From NCBI GenBank assembly GCA_028554755.1, contig JAPTOF010000010.1, positions 3,208,001-3,272,000 of the forward strand: DNA of 64,000 nt, written 5' to 3'. Made by a program: the position numbers and the translations under genes. The DNA comes from Cordia subcordata. Its lineage: Eukaryota; Streptophyta; Magnoliopsida; Boraginales; Cordiaceae. The notes below the pieces were generated by a model. That model searched no databases. It had not been told where the DNA came from and worked only from the letters and a program-made list of their open reading frames with translations. Below, in pieces: positions 1 to 12,701 of the stretch; the stretch's first letter is position 1, and each line of letters starts with the position of its first letter.

Positions 1-145
1 TGTTCAGATTAATATGTATTATTATTTATGTATAAGATATGGGAGAGATTTATTTTCGATATATATTAGTGGTATTATTGGACTTAATTGGTTAAGTACT
101 TTTTTTACATTGGATTAAAAGACAGAAAACACAGCCAAGAAAAAA

Positions 146-172
146 AGAAAGAAAGAAAGAAAGAAAGAGAGA
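146..172. repeat. (AAAG)n microsatellite
   Basis: About six tandem copies of AAAG, read directly from the sequence and ending in AG-rich DNA. Confidence 0.9.
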
Positions 173-442
173 AAAAGGGAAAAAGTAAAATTCCTCCCTT
201 TAAGTAGTCGCACTAGCTACTACCTCTTACAAGGCAACCATTTGTTCAAGGTGCAAGCACAATATATACACCACCCACAATCAATACAATATACAATGTT
301 GCCTCTCCGTAAAATATATCTATCCTAATAATATATAGCAATGCTCGTTGCGTATTACTTTTATTAATATTTTCGAATTGCTAGCTTTGTGTCCTCTAAT
401 GACCAGGGTTGGGAAATTAGCAAAAGCAAAATAGGAATTGAG

Positions 443-443
<1 letters not shown>

Positions 444-474
<31 letters not shown>
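444..474. repeat. (AT)n microsatellite
   Basis: About fifteen uninterrupted AT dinucleotides in the region downstream of the SWEET gene. Confidence 0.9.
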
Positions 475-479
<5 letters not shown>

Positions 480-772
480 GCTAAAATGTTAGTTTTGCTT
501 ATTAATTACTTATAGCATAACTTGATAGAATGCTTCTTAAATCTTTTCTCCTGAAGTGAGGACAACAAGAAAGAATCACCATAATTAGACAACTTAATTT
601 AATCAATATTACCATAGAAATTCAGTACAACATGACACCATAAACTAGCTCTTTCGTCTTAAAGTTGAATTTAACCTTGCAATTAAAGATTATATATGAA
701 ACAATTGCTAAGGATGTTACTACACAACCAAAACGGAAGCTTCGATAGATATCATATTTTGGCCACCACAAT

Positions 773-2831
773 TCAACCGTTACGTTCTATGCAATCTTCT
801 TCGCTTTGCTTAGGTTGTACAACATGTCCGTCCACGTCATCTCCGTTGTCATTGAGTTGTTCAATCACCGGAATAATCTCTGAACACACTATTGCACTCA
901 GCTTCGTAACGTCAGTGATTTGTTCACTTAGCTGAGGTGGCAGCTTATTATCCTCATGATCCATGGCTAGAATTTGAGTCTGTATTTCAGGAAGCTTTTG
1001 CTCCACTTCTTTCTTTGGGTTCTTGTACATCACGTAGAGTATCATTTGAACAACTCCAAAGAAGAAACCAAGTACATTTGGAATCTAATGAAAATTTTCA
1101 ATATAATTCCAGAAGAGGTTAATAATTTTGACCTATCAAATACCAAGTGGGAATATTAAGAGCATTAATTCTCTTCAAATTAATATGTACATGTATATGT
1201 ATATGTATATGTATATGTACTTACAGCGATATTATAATCTTTGAGTAGTAGACCATAGAAGAACCACATAATAGCGCTTAATGTGAGAAATAGTGATAGG
1301 AGAAATGGCATGTACTCAACACTCTTGGTCCGTATAACTTTTCTCTGTAGAACATGCAAAAGAAAAAAAAGTAAATAAGTAAATATAGAAATATTAGTTG
1401 AAAATAATACCTATCAAAACAGAAAGAGCATATGTCTTTTATATAGCAAGAAACTCATCCTAAACAAAGTAACAATAAATTTTCCCAAAGAAAAATTGCA
1501 AATCCCAATGAATGCTTTAAGTTAGTCATCAAAATTCAGACCATATTTGGTGAATAAGTCTCCAACAATATAGGAATAAGGAGATAACTTAAATTGTTGA
1601 GATTACCTTTTTTAGAGGTGAGGTTCTCAATTCAAATTTTATGGGGACGGGGGATTGGATTGTGTGTAGGGGATTTAAAAAAAAGAAAACTTTCCAACAG
1701 TATAAGTAAAGAGATTTAAGATTTTGGCATGCAAGTACTTACCACAACGCCCAGTGGCGCAACAAAAACACACAGTGAGAAAACGAGGCAAATCCATCCA
1801 ACAATATGGGCACGGTTAGCCCCCTTGGCAAGAATTTGAGATAGCAAAACGACTATACCAAACCCACAAATGTTTAGAGAGAGTAGTGAAACCATAGTTT
1901 GGATCTGCATTATAAAATATTCAACATAATTAAATAAGTTTTGTAAATAATTATTAACAAATTCTTAGAATTAATTATAACATAACATGGTTTAATTATA
2001 TATCGATAATTATATTATTACCTTAGCCTTCTTTGAAGCATAAAATAAGTAAAAACAGATGTATATAGTTTGTACGAAGCAGCCAACTGAGTTTATGGTA
2101 ATGAGGAGTGTGGTATCGGTGGTAAGGAATGCATAATAAATCCAAAGCAAAGCACTAAACAAGCCAACCACGTAAGGAATTGATTGAAACCCTTCACTTG
2201 ATTTCTTCTTGTAAATTGTATAAAATGTTGGCCTGCAAGGGTAAATTAGTAACTTCATCAATATTTTTATGTAAATGTTAGTGAAAAAATTGATCAAATT
2301 AATAACATGAAGACACTTACACTGGGGCAAGGAACACCATGAAAGACACAATGTTGCCTACAATATAGGATACATGCAGAAAACTAATGAGAAATTTGCC
2401 TTTTCAAATGAAAAAAAAAAAACAAAAACAAAAACAAAAATGAAGTGCACATGTAAGATATTTATCTCCTACACTACTACGCATTAGCAAATCAATTCAG
2501 GGTGTTGTTTGTTTTCATGTAGAAGCTCAAGACATAAGCTTGATGACAGGGTTCCATAATAATTACTAAATTTAGTCATGCTTTTAACTTTAGGCCTTTT
2601 TTCTTTTTTTGTGATGATGGGAAACAGTAATGGTCTGAAACTCTTCAAACTCACACCAGGTTCCAAACTCTCTGGAGCATAAGATTCCACCAAAATTACT
2701 ATTGTTGAGTTCTGATCGCAAGGTTTTTTTGTCAAGCGAAATGTAAGTTTTTTTTAAAAAAAAAAAAGGGGAAAAGGAAAATGCCAAAATTTTTTACCAA
2801 GGAGGCCAAATGCAAAAGCCAAGTGATTCAT
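773..2831 (-). CDS. Clade III SWEET bidirectional sugar transporter (SWEET10-15 type)
   Basis: Predicted plasma-membrane sugar uniporter; clade III members mostly move sucrose. Exons on minus: 2831-2798, 2357-2321, 2232-2022, 1904-1743, 1344-1225 and 1084-773. All junctions are GT-AG and the phase is kept, giving 291 aa, normal for the clade. The start is ATG at 2831 ([12 protein letters not shown]). Exons 1-3 encode the first MtN3/saliva triple-helix unit (about residues 9-96, with [20 protein letters not shown]). Exons 4-6 encode the linker helix and the second unit (about 131-215, with [15 protein letters not shown] and [15 protein letters not shown]). Residues after about 215 form an acidic hydrophilic cytosolic tail, as in clade III. 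The six-exon pattern with a 37-nt exon 2 is usual for SWEET genes as I know them. Nothing appears broken. The clade is assigned from motif similarity; the exact member (10 to 15) cannot be decided by eye. Confidence 0.93.
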
Positions 2832-2953
2832 CTCTGGCAAGAATTGGATAAGGTTTATTAGGAGTGTTTCTACTGAAGAAGTAGCTACCTAGCTAGAATA
2901 TCTTTAACAACTTGCATGCACTTACACACATGGAAAACAATTCCACTGTCCCA

Positions 2954-2961
2954 TTTATATA
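2954..2961 (-). promoter_or_regulatory. Likely TATA box of the SWEET gene
   Basis: TATATAAA on minus, about 123 bases upstream of the SWEET ATG, in the context CCTCTATATAAATGGG. This spacing would give a 5' leader of roughly 90 bases. Assigned from position and consensus only. Confidence 0.6.
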
Positions 2962-3092
2962 GAGGGGTTGGGACATTGAACAAGGTCTATTTCATGGAAG
3001 AGGAAGAACATCAATGGATAAGAAAAGGGTAGTGAGAAATCTTGGTTATTATTCAATCTTTAAAGTTATGATCAAGAATGGTATTGCATTCA

Positions 3093-3353
3093 TCACAGCC
3101 GAAAATGCTTTCCTGCACATAATGCTCCATTTAACTTCATTTGGATGGTTTCATTCATACACAAGGCAGCCATGACCAGCTCATTAGCTCTCCATTGCTG
3201 GTAACCATACTCAAAATTAGAGAGGGCCCCACTTGACTCTTTCTGATGTGTCACCCACCAGTCCACTTGGCCTTTAATTAAGGGTTTACAACTCATATAC
3301 TTACTGTTCTGGAATAGGTTTGATGCTTCCTGGTTGAATCCCTTGATGTGCTC
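3093..3353 (-). pseudogene. Orphan exon-like open frame, unidentified
   Basis: An 86-codon open frame on minus begins directly after an AG acceptor-like site (3355-3354) and ends at a stop at 3093. Its composition looks protein-like, with segments such as QVDWWVTHQKESSGAL, YGYQQWRANELVMAALC and NGALCAGKHF. I do not recognise the family. No preceding exon with a plausible frame was found on minus up to about 3480, where stops intervene. It sits about 0.4 kb upstream of the SWEET promoter, in the same orientation. It may be the terminal exon of a broken gene or a captured fragment. An expressed small gene is possible but unsupported. Confidence 0.3.
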
Positions 3354-5149
3354 CTATTCAGCAAAAGTAAAACCCATTATCCACCAATTATACTTCCATG
3401 TCATCATCTTTCACCCTCCAAGTCTAAAATCTCATCCTTGCAAGATAGATCAGTGTTGTACACTTCATAAATTGATAATTACTTGACCATTAAATTAACT
3501 ATCCCAAAATTTAAGTACGTCCTCAAGACCCCAATGCCGTAAGCCCGTAAAAGCTAGGGTCTGGCACAACTAAACAACCAAGTGCAATCCCAATCCCGTG
3601 CTTTAGATTGAGTGTCCTGACTTACTTGGTAGTTAGAATATCGTGGGTCAGTTGCTCCACATAAAGTTTACCATCAAAAGGAAGAATCTCTTATCACCAA
3701 AAACTATCCCAAAAATAATTAATTGAAATTATTAGTTATGTTTATAACACCTACTTATAATTAAGTCATTCAATACACATTTGTTCTATCAATATGGATA
3801 TTAGGCTAACTCTAGCAAAGCCCCTAAACAACAAAAACCCTTATATTTAAGGGAACTGTTGGTGCTAATGTATTCTAATAGCTCCCTTACTTGATCTCGT
3901 AACTTTTGGATGTTCTTCCAACCCTAAACCAAAACACCCATATGTAGGAGTTTTTTTCATTCCCCAAGTCATCCTCCAAACCCCATCCCTAGTAGCTGTA
4001 AATTGCAACAATCACGAAGGCCTTAAAAAATAGGAGAATTGTTGAAATGAAACTAAAATAAAGATTCTTTAAATTGAATATTTAGTGTAAAAAAAAAAGA
4101 GGAGAAATGTTAAAGTATAACTAAAAATAGGAGATCCTGAAATATAAGAAAATGACTTAAATCATTTAAATTAAAAAAAAAAAAGAATAAGAAAACGGTT
4201 GAAAACAGCCTTATATCAGTGATAATATATGTGTGTGGGGATATTAATATTCCTGGGTGGATTCTTGCTTGTAGGCAAAGAGATTTGAGTGCGTCTCGCC
4301 TCCAGCTAATTGTTAAGGTGCAAACTCGAGGGGTAATTGTGTATGACCAACAATTTCGTTTCACCATTTTCAGCTTAGTGATTTGGTCCTCATGCACACA
4401 TCCATCGAATTGAGATTACTACTCAAGCAACCCTGACAAGATGACTACCAGCTAATTGTTTCGCTGTGATTATTTAGATGTTTAAGTAGCCAAAATAAAA
4501 GATAGCTTTTATTGATTTTTTATAGAAAAATACTTATAAACACTGAAAATAAGCATTACCAATTAAACACCCTCGTATTTTCATGATCTATGTGGTTTGA
4601 CAGTGCCAAATGGAACGAGTTTTGTTGGATTCTTGGCTGAAAACCCTAGATCAATCTCATGTTACAGAGAAATGAAGAGTTAGGTGGAAATAAATTCTAG
4701 TTATTCTTTATAAATAGGACCTTTTAACTTGTAATTGGTTGCCTGATGACACACGCAATAAGAGAGGATGTGAGTTTGGAAAAGAGTTTATTAAATTATT
4801 TTTTATATAAAAAAGGATTGATTGTGTGATTGGAGGATTTAGATTTTTTTCCTATGTAAAAAATTAGCTGGGACCATTGTTAAGAAATAGTATATAATTC
4901 GGGAAATAGATCTTGGACATAAATAAAGAGTAAATAACAATAAAATTATTGTGTTTCCACTACTTGATAAAGTGTCTCCATGCACATATATCCTCGTCCC
5001 CTTAGATTTTTAAGGTTTTCCACTGTATCAAATCGAATGCGGTGAGATAATCCATACGATAATTGGTTTTCGATCAAGAAAAGTCCAGCTAGCCACCTTA
5101 TTTAGTAATATGACTTTAGTTACCTAGCATAATGTTGTATGTTAATATA

Positions 5150-5515
5150 GGGAGAATTTTACAATAATTTCTATTATTTATAAGAAAATATTAATTTAAT
5201 TTTTATTATTTTAAAAGTGATTCACTTGAGAAAAAATTAATTTAGTCTCTATTTGTCCTCAATATTTACAAAAAATGTCAATTTTCATCACAATTAATTG
5301 GTCATTAATCATCACATGACCATTTTCAGGGATAAAATGAAGATTAATTAGGTCACTTTTTTGTAAATATCAGAAACTAAATTAATTACTTTTGAAATAA
5401 TAAAGGCTAAAGCGACACTTTTCGAATACATTGAAAATCAAATAAATCATTTTTAAAATAATAAGAACCAAATTAATAATTTTTATAAACAACAGGGACT
5501 ATTTATACGTAAACA
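5150..5515. repeat. Foldback (long inverted-repeat) element
   Basis: The left half, including a stretch like ATTTAATTTTTATTATTTT near 5190, is mirrored as the reverse complement in the right half near 5450-5505. A second inner pair, TTAGTCTCTATTTG near 5250 against AGAAACTAAATTAA near 5372, continues the palindrome around a centre near 5320. This makes an AT-rich hairpin-forming unit of about 365 bp. Non-coding, family unknown. Confidence 0.6.
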
Positions 5516-5778
5516 ATAATCAATAGTTGGTTTACGGGCCTCATTGTTGGCATAGAAATGACAACTTTGATCGTGATTTTTATGTTTAAAATTTGAAATT
5601 TAATGAAATATTGCTTATTTGACAACAGTATATCGATTTTGCGAGTTTGGATTACATATTTGACGTACACTTGCAGTGTTAATTATGTACCATACATAAA
5701 TGCCAGTCGAAGTTAGATATCTGTTATTCTTGTTTCCCATTCTGCACGTAAATTTTGAGCCTAAACACAATAAATTAA

Positions 5779-5897
5779 GAGGGTGTTTGGCTTGCTTATT
5801 TTAAGTACTTGTAAGTATTTATAAAAAAGTACTCTTTTTTATATTTTTTACTATTTAAGTGTTTATAAATACCAAATAAACAAAGCCAAACATCCTC
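5779..5897. mobile_element. Short MITE-like element with GAGGGTGTTTGGC termini
   Basis: About 119 bp bounded by GAGGGTGTTTGGC and its near reverse complement GCCAAACATCCTC. The inverted similarity continues inwards (TACTTGTAAGTATTTATAAA against TTTATAAATACC). There are no coding sequences. A clear target duplication was not found, so the superfamily is open. Related termini recur at 44454-44569 and 57406-57877. Confidence 0.6.
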
Positions 5898-7034
5898 TAA
5901 GATTGAACAAGTTAGATATTATTCTTGTTTGCTATTTAGACATACATTTTCTTCATATATATATATAAAACATTATGTTTTGTTTCCATATATGGATATA
6001 TACCTCCCTTGCATAATTGGTTTTTAATCTCTTAATTTGGTTATCCACTTACTAGCCTTTGCATCATATACATGCGGTTGTCTTATCGTTTCTTTTATTC
6101 TTTCGATTCCTTCTTTCTTTCTTTCTTTTTTTTTAGGTCCAATCAAAATGGCTATTTGCGATATTTGAGTCCTTTAATTTATAAACTTGCTGTCCCTTAT
6201 CTTTTACCTCTGTAGTGCTGCTAGTTTCTAAGCTCAAAATTGTCCTAAAAATAAGCGGGATTCGGCACGTGGTTAGCGAAGAAGAAAGGTGACGTGCATC
6301 TCACATGCTAATTTTTTTAAATGAAATTTTGAGTTTGACTACTAACGACGTTACAAAAATAATTAAAAAAAGAGCACCTGTTATGTTCTATTTTGAAATA
6401 TTAGTTAAAATAGGCAAAGATAAAGGATCATATATATCATTTACTCAACATATTTTTCCATTAGTATAGCAGCTAGCTAAGTTTGTTTGTTACTTGTCTC
6501 AAATCAGGAGCAAAAACCATGTGTATATGCTCTTCTGCCTCCAACAAACCAAGTCAACAAGTATGTACGTAACAAATATTAATGAGATATAGAAATGCCA
6601 GTCTTGACAAAATAAAAAAATTTAAATAAGAGAATTTATAATTTTAGAATCGATCCAATATAATCATGTTGCGAGAGAATTCATCATCAATTAAAATGAA
6701 AAAACAAAGTGATGGAAACTACCTAATGTTAGGCTCAATAAATAAGTAGCTTCAAGCTTATGCTAACTTTTTCCAATGGTAGGGCGGACAAATTGAAGTC
6801 TACTGCTCTACACATGTATCCTACCATTCCAACCACGCCGGCTCATAAATGACTTGTCTCACATCACTTAGCATTTGCTTGGCTGTTATTAAACTTTGCG
6901 ATATAAAAAATTTCATGGGGTTGGAAAACAGCTTGTCCGTAGAGCAGGTACCACGGCTTTGTTTTTAATTTAGAAAAGATGATTTATAGGCAGAAGCTAG
7001 CTATAATACAAAGAGGGGACGATTTTTGCCCCTA

Positions 7035-7811
7035 GCGGTTTGTTTGAATTGGTTTTTCAAAAACTTTTTCTATAATTTTTATAAAAAAAATATTTTTTGA
7101 AAAATTAAAAATTTTGGCTTATGAAAAAAACTTAAATTGAGTTTGAAAATTTTGACTTTAAAAAAAATTGAGCTTTTTTTTAAATTTAACAATTATTACA
7201 AAAATAATGTATTTTTTTCACCAAAAAAAAGAAAAAGAAAAGTGTTTTTCCCTTAAAAAAAAAAAGTCAATCAGACAGGCCCTAAAAGGCCAAGGTTTTC
7301 ACACTCCCAAACTCACACCCTTAACTCCACAAGTAAAATTACTGGTATAGGCATAACGGATAATTATTTGTACCTTCAAATCAACTAATCGAAAATAATC
7401 AACTCAAATTATTGATTGTACACATAACATATCTAAACTACTCAATTATCCATGAGATGTAGGACATTACAGAAGTCATCATTGTCAATAAGTGACTTGA
7501 TTAAACTAAATCATAATTTTGTGACAATTACCTTGATTAAACTAAATCATAATTTTGTGACAATTACCTTTCGGTTAAAACTTTTTGGTGCCTACATAAG
7601 AACTTCTACAAGAGACGTATTTCATTACTTTGGATTCGTACCAAAAGATATATAACTAATTTTTGAAATAAGTAGAAACTCTTTAAAAAAGATTTTTAGA
7701 ATAAGTAAAAATTCTGTAAAAAGTTCTAAAAACAAAAAATTTAAAATATTTTTTTAAATATAAGAAATTATAAGAGATACTTTCTATAAGCCAATCTAAT
7801 AAACACACCCT
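7035..7811. mobile_element. MITE-like element, weak inverted termini
   Basis: The left end GGTTTGTTTGAATTGG resembles the reverse complement of the right end (CCAATCTAATAAACACACCC). Poly-A/T rich arms (TTTTTCAAAAAC and the like) lie inside. A 36-bp tandem duplication lies within. No clear target duplication was seen, so the borders are approximate. Confidence 0.35.
7496..7567. repeat. Perfect 2 x 36 bp tandem duplication
   Basis: The 36-bp unit at 7496-7531, starting CTTGATTAAACTAAATC and ending TGACAATTAC, is repeated without change at 7532-7567. The identity implies a recent duplication. Confidence 0.95.
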
Positions 7812-8519
7812 TCATCAATAACGTGGAAGGCACATTAATCTCCTTTTTCTTTTTTTCTTATTATTATTATTTTTTTGGAAGTGCACATTAATCTCAAAGG
7901 CGAAAGGTGATCATGGTTAAAGTAGTCCAAACGTGAATGCAAAGCTCTAAAGAGCATAGAAGCCTCCAGAATTGACTAACACTCACGTTTTTCAAGTACA
8001 AATGACTGGATAAGAATTAACGGAGCAAATTCAGATTTTTCTAAGGAGAATTATGACATATAATTTGATAATTATAAAAAAATAAATTAAATTTTATATA
8101 CTAAATATATCTATTAATTTTGAATACTTACTAGCCCTTTATTGGTCGCCCCCATAAACAAAGAAGGTTTTCTCATAAAGCGAGTTTTATTAGCTTAGGT
8201 TATCATAAAGTCATCATGAGTCTGTTATAATTTTTTCCCCATTTTCTTTTTCCTTTTTTTCTTTTTTCTTTGTGCTCATTGGAGAAATATCGACCTCTAA
8301 TATTTTTGCAAAAATTGTTGTAACAAGCAATATCCAAATGGGGCTAGCTCTCTGGAAAGTTACAAGTCCATTTGTTTTTTCTTAATGGTGTTTCAAGAAT
8401 ATCTACACGTAATATATGGCATTTCACACTAGTCAGCGAATCTCAAGTGAAATAGGGAACTTATATAATGTACTTGTAACGTGTACCTGTAATTGTAAAT
8501 GTACAAAACGAATAATTTT

Positions 8520-8935
8520 TCAATATTGAACAAAAGTAATATGTAAATTTTATTGAACAAACAACTTATGAATACTGAACAAATAGTTTTTTATTCTAAA
8601 CAAACATCTGTGACTATTTTCATATATAGATATTTGTTAATTTTACACTTGTCAAAAGATATTGTGATGATGATTTATAGATTTTACTGAACAAACAACT
8701 TATGAATACTGAGTAAATAGTCTTTTTATTTTGAATAAACATCTGTGATTGTTTCATGTATAGATATTTCTGTAGATTTTACTGTATAAATAGCTTATGA
8801 ATACTAAACAAAGTAGATTTTACTGGATAAATAATTTATAAATATTGAACAAATATATGTGTGACTGTTTTCATATACAAATTTTTTTATGAATTTTGTT
8901 AGATAAACAGTTTATCAAAACGGAACAAATAATCT
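8520..8935. repeat. Degenerate tandem repeats, about 3-4 units
   Basis: The phrases TTTTATTGAACAAACAAC, TTATGAATACTGAACAAAT and CATCTGTGA(C/T)TGTTT(T)CAT return at intervals of roughly 60-150 bases with substitutions and truncations. The array is AT-rich, non-coding and diverged. Confidence 0.65.
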
Positions 8936-9288
8936 AATACACTATATTATGTACTATTACAAGTATATGATATAATTTGTGAGGGAAATATATATTCCAA
9001 ACATTCTTTAATAAAGAATTAGGATTTATGAATGTCAAAAGTTGAAATCAAGTTGTCAGGCATCACTATTTCAATAAATTCTTTCCAGGCAGGGTCGGTT
9101 TTGCCATTCATTTCTAGTTCTGACGTCTCATATCAAACAGATTAACAATAGTAAAGTAATAATTCAATTATTCGTTTCAAACTTAATAATCTAAATCAAT
9201 TTATCATAATCATGTTATCGCTTTGTTTCTAATGTGATCTCTTTTGTACTAACATAATATTGCAAACTCTTGAAATCCTTTATGCATT

Positions 9289-9694
9289 TGGAGTCTGTTT
9301 GGCCCAACTTTTGGAAATTCAAAAGTATTTTTTTGTAAATTTAAAAATTGAAACTAACATGTTTATCTTATTTTTAAAATAGCTTTTACATAAAAGATGA
9401 AGTTGAAAAAAGCTAAAAAACAAGAAGCTTTAAATTGGAACTTTTTGGAAAAAGTTTTTAAAAAGCTGTTTTTATGTCATGTCAAATATTATTTTTCTTC
9501 ATCTTTTCTCAAAAATATTATTCTATATTTTTTAAAAATACAATATTAACTTCAAAACAACTAAAAACTTAACTCCTAAATTAGAGAACCAAGCAATCAA
9601 CTGTTTTTATTTAACAAAACTTTTATCCAAAGTTCTACTGATAAAAACTCTACTACTCAATAGTTAAAATCTCATAGCTAGACTAAACAGAGCC
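9289..9694. mobile_element. MITE-like element, about 400 bp
   Basis: The left end GGAGTCTGTTTGGCCC resembles the reverse complement of the right end (CTAGACTAAACAGAGCC). The interior is A/T-rich with AAAAGTTTTTAAAAAGCT-type palindromes. No coding potential and no clear target duplication. Confidence 0.4.
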
Positions 9695-10261
9695 TTGATT
9701 AACTGGCTTAGACACAATTATGACCTTGTTTATTGGCTGAATATTTATTAGAAGTTTCCAAATTGATATGCAATTAGCCCAAATGTAAGATGTTATGCTT
9801 GTCAAAATTGGATTAGAATGTCTTAACCCTGCATTATCGATGTAGACTTTAAAAGCAAAGGTTGCATTTAGAATTAGGAAAAATATATCAAATAATTTGT
9901 CGTGGAAATATTTTATTATTTTTCTTTTTGGGTCAAGTCGTGGAAGTATCATCCTGCCGTTCTATGCACGGAGACTAAAAGAAAAGATCTATTTCTAGAA
10001 ATATAAATGACTAATGATTTGCTTTTTGAAATATGAATTATATCATTGAATGTGGAGAAAAAAAACAAATAGGAGACAAGGTCTTGACTAATTCAAGTAG
10101 AGTACAAAATACGGTCCACCAGGCCAGTATTGGAAAACGATAAATGAACGAATAAATTAGCTGGAAATAAGGTAAATTGCTATTTTTATAATTTTTTATG
10201 ATTACTGAAAATAAATATAAGTTTCTTTTCCATTCAAAAATTGTCATTTTCAATAGTATCA

Positions 10262-11001
10262 AAGGCTCCGTTTGTTTGTAGGTAAATGTTTTCTTGATTT
10301 TCTGCTGTTTGATAACACAGGAAATTAAGTCAATAGAAAACTTTAATTCAAAATGAAAGAAAATGTTTTCCAATGATTAAGGAGAATAAAACATTTTCCT
10401 AATGGTAACTTCTTCTCTTAGTCCACCCTATACCTCTCCCTCTCGCCCCCGCCCTCTCCCTCCTTATCTTGACCCTTTAAAATTAAAAATTAAATTAAAA
10501 ATAAAATTGAAAAAGTTAAAAATTGAAAAATAAAAATAAGATATTAAAAAATAAAAATAAAAGTGAAAAAATTAAATTAAATGACTAAAGATAAATTAAA
10601 ACATTAAAAAATTAAAAGTTACAAACTTGAATTATAAATCAAATTTAAAATTTGAGAAAACAAATATAAAATATAAAATATTAAATATTGAAAATTAATA
10701 AATTAATTATAATTTAAATTTTTATTTGCTTTAGTTTTTCAATTTTTCTATGTTTTATAATTTCTAATTTTTAATTGTTATATTTTATTTTTAAATTTAA
10801 ATTATATATTTTTAATTGAAAATGCATTTTACTTATAAATATCCTCACTAAAACTGTTTTCATGTGTGGTAACCAAACACCGAAAAATATTTTCCCTTAT
10901 GACAACCAAACACCTAAAAATCTTTTGTTTTCCAGGAAAATATTTTCCCAAGAAAATATTTTTTCCTTAACAAGTTATTTTCCTGCAAACAAATGAAGCC
11001 T
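10262..11001. mobile_element. Non-autonomous inverted-repeat transposon, about 740 bp
   Basis: The left terminus AGGCTCCGTTTGTTTGTAGG matches the reverse complement of the right terminus (CTGCAAACAAATGAAGCCT) over about 25 bases with few mismatches. The similarity runs on into TTTTC-rich arms. The middle is extremely AT-rich, with short tandem AAAATTAAA-like units and no coding frame. Both ends contain tracts found in hAT-like MITEs, but no 8-bp target duplication is visible. The superfamily is therefore uncertain. Confidence 0.65.
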
Positions 11002-11002
11002 A

Positions 11003-11221
11003 AAAGTTCATTTAGATTAGCATTTTTAATAACTTTTTTTAAAAAATGCTTTTTTGAAAAGTTTATTAGAAGTTTCAACTTCTAAAAAAAGCTTTATTTT
11101 GATTTATCTTCAGAGTTCCAACTTCTTTTTACACGTCAACCCAAATAGTTATATGTTGCAAAAAGAATGTCCTTCTTTTAAAAAAATATTTAAAAAAAAA
11201 ACCAATACAAATAGGCCCTAA
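11003..11221. mobile_element. Small MITE-like element abutting the previous one
   Basis: About 220 bp with imperfectly inverted ends (TTCATTTAGATTAGC against the reverse complement of ACCAATACAAATAGGCC) and an internal palindrome around AACTTCTAAAAAAAGC. It directly follows the element ending at 11001. The borders are approximate. Confidence 0.35.
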
Positions 11222-12530
11222 AACATATGTTAGTCCACGTTATTATATCGCAAAGTTTGTCCCTTTTTTTTGGCGACAATGGAAATCTTAGCAGGGCCCG
11301 ACCAACTAGCAAATCTCAGTACATATTACATCTCCTGTATTGAGTATCAGTAAAGTCAAACGCACTCACTTGGAATAAGGGACTAGATTCGAGCTCGAAT
11401 CGTGAATCATGTCCTTTTTTAACTATTATCATTGGAACACCCTTGAAAACATATCACGAAATTTGTTGCCTTAAGATGAATGCAATGTGATATTTATCGA
11501 TTTGAATTTTCGTCATTGAAAAACAAAATGTGCTCACCAACCATATCCGAGTTATATGGTACCACACTGAAAAAGTGATATATTTTTATCACCATGTGGG
11601 CGTGCGCATCGGGTTCTAGTCATGCCATGTTGCCAAGTGTTGTAAAGCCAAAATCTTTATGCACTAACTAAATGTAACAAATTTTCTGAACTTTTATACA
11701 AGTAATTATATGAAGGAACCAATATATAATTAATTAATCAGAACCACGTTTATCCAAACTAAGATGCTTCAACTAAACAAAGATTTTCAGGATGCATATT
11801 ATCCTCAACTACCAAGTACAATAAAAATTATGACCCAAGTGATTGGTTTAATCATTGAACGTGTAGGTGATGAACTTAACACTTCTACTTTGTCTGGGAT
11901 TTGAATAATTATCAAGAAGTTATTTTTTTAAGATTAATCTCAACAATAGTAGTGTATATTATGTTCTTTGTAATTATACTACGAATGAAGAGGCCATATA
12001 TATTTTTTTACAAACTATCTACTCTATAAGTGTAACACAAGTTACCCTATTGGGATGTGCTACCAAATATTCTTTAACATGACATTAGAGTCTAAAAATC
12101 AAATAGTCAAGTTTAAAATTCATGGTTACTCATTTGAAAGTATTAAAATTTTTTATGTGTAAAGCTTAAAAATAATTCTCGCTTATATATGAGGGGTGTA
12201 TTATTATACAATAAATAAATATATTAATATTTTTTTATAAATTTAAATTTTTAAATAAAGTTGTAACTCTAGCAAGTAAGTGATGTGGACCATGTCTTAT
12301 TTGGACGATTTTGTATATTTTGATATTTGATACTCATCAGACAAGCTTTTTTGTCATTGAATATATAAATACAAGTTAAATAAAAATTTTACTAATACCA
12401 AGCAACCACTTGTGGGACTGCCACATAAAGATAAAATCATTATTTACGTTATAGTATAATAGTACTTGGTTGGTCCTTGTTTCTGCAAGGTGTTTTGCAG
12501 GCCGTTATTGACACACAAATAGATTACAAT

Positions 12531-12565
<35 letters not shown>

Positions 12566-12701
12566 GAGTCAAAGACAGTGTCAGTGCGTGTGTGGTGTGT
12601 GTCTGTGTGTGTGTGGGGTTTTACAGCTCGTGATGAGATAGAAAGAAAGAGACGGAGATGTTCTTTTGTCATGATATGCTTGTGCGGGTGGGGTGCATAG
12701 C

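Larger units (their letters stand above)
1..772. other. Region downstream of the SWEET gene; no gene seen
   Basis: AT-rich sequence following the SWEET stop codon, which lies on the minus strand. It holds an AAAG microsatellite near 146-172 and an AT microsatellite near 444-474. The last hundred bases before 773 are probably the SWEET 3' UTR. The short open frames here are antisense to the SWEET last exon or random. Confidence 0.6.

Noticed and set aside
4219..4413. 64-codon frame 4219-4413
   Set aside because: Random-looking translation in AT-rich intergenic DNA, overlapped by another frame on the opposite strand.
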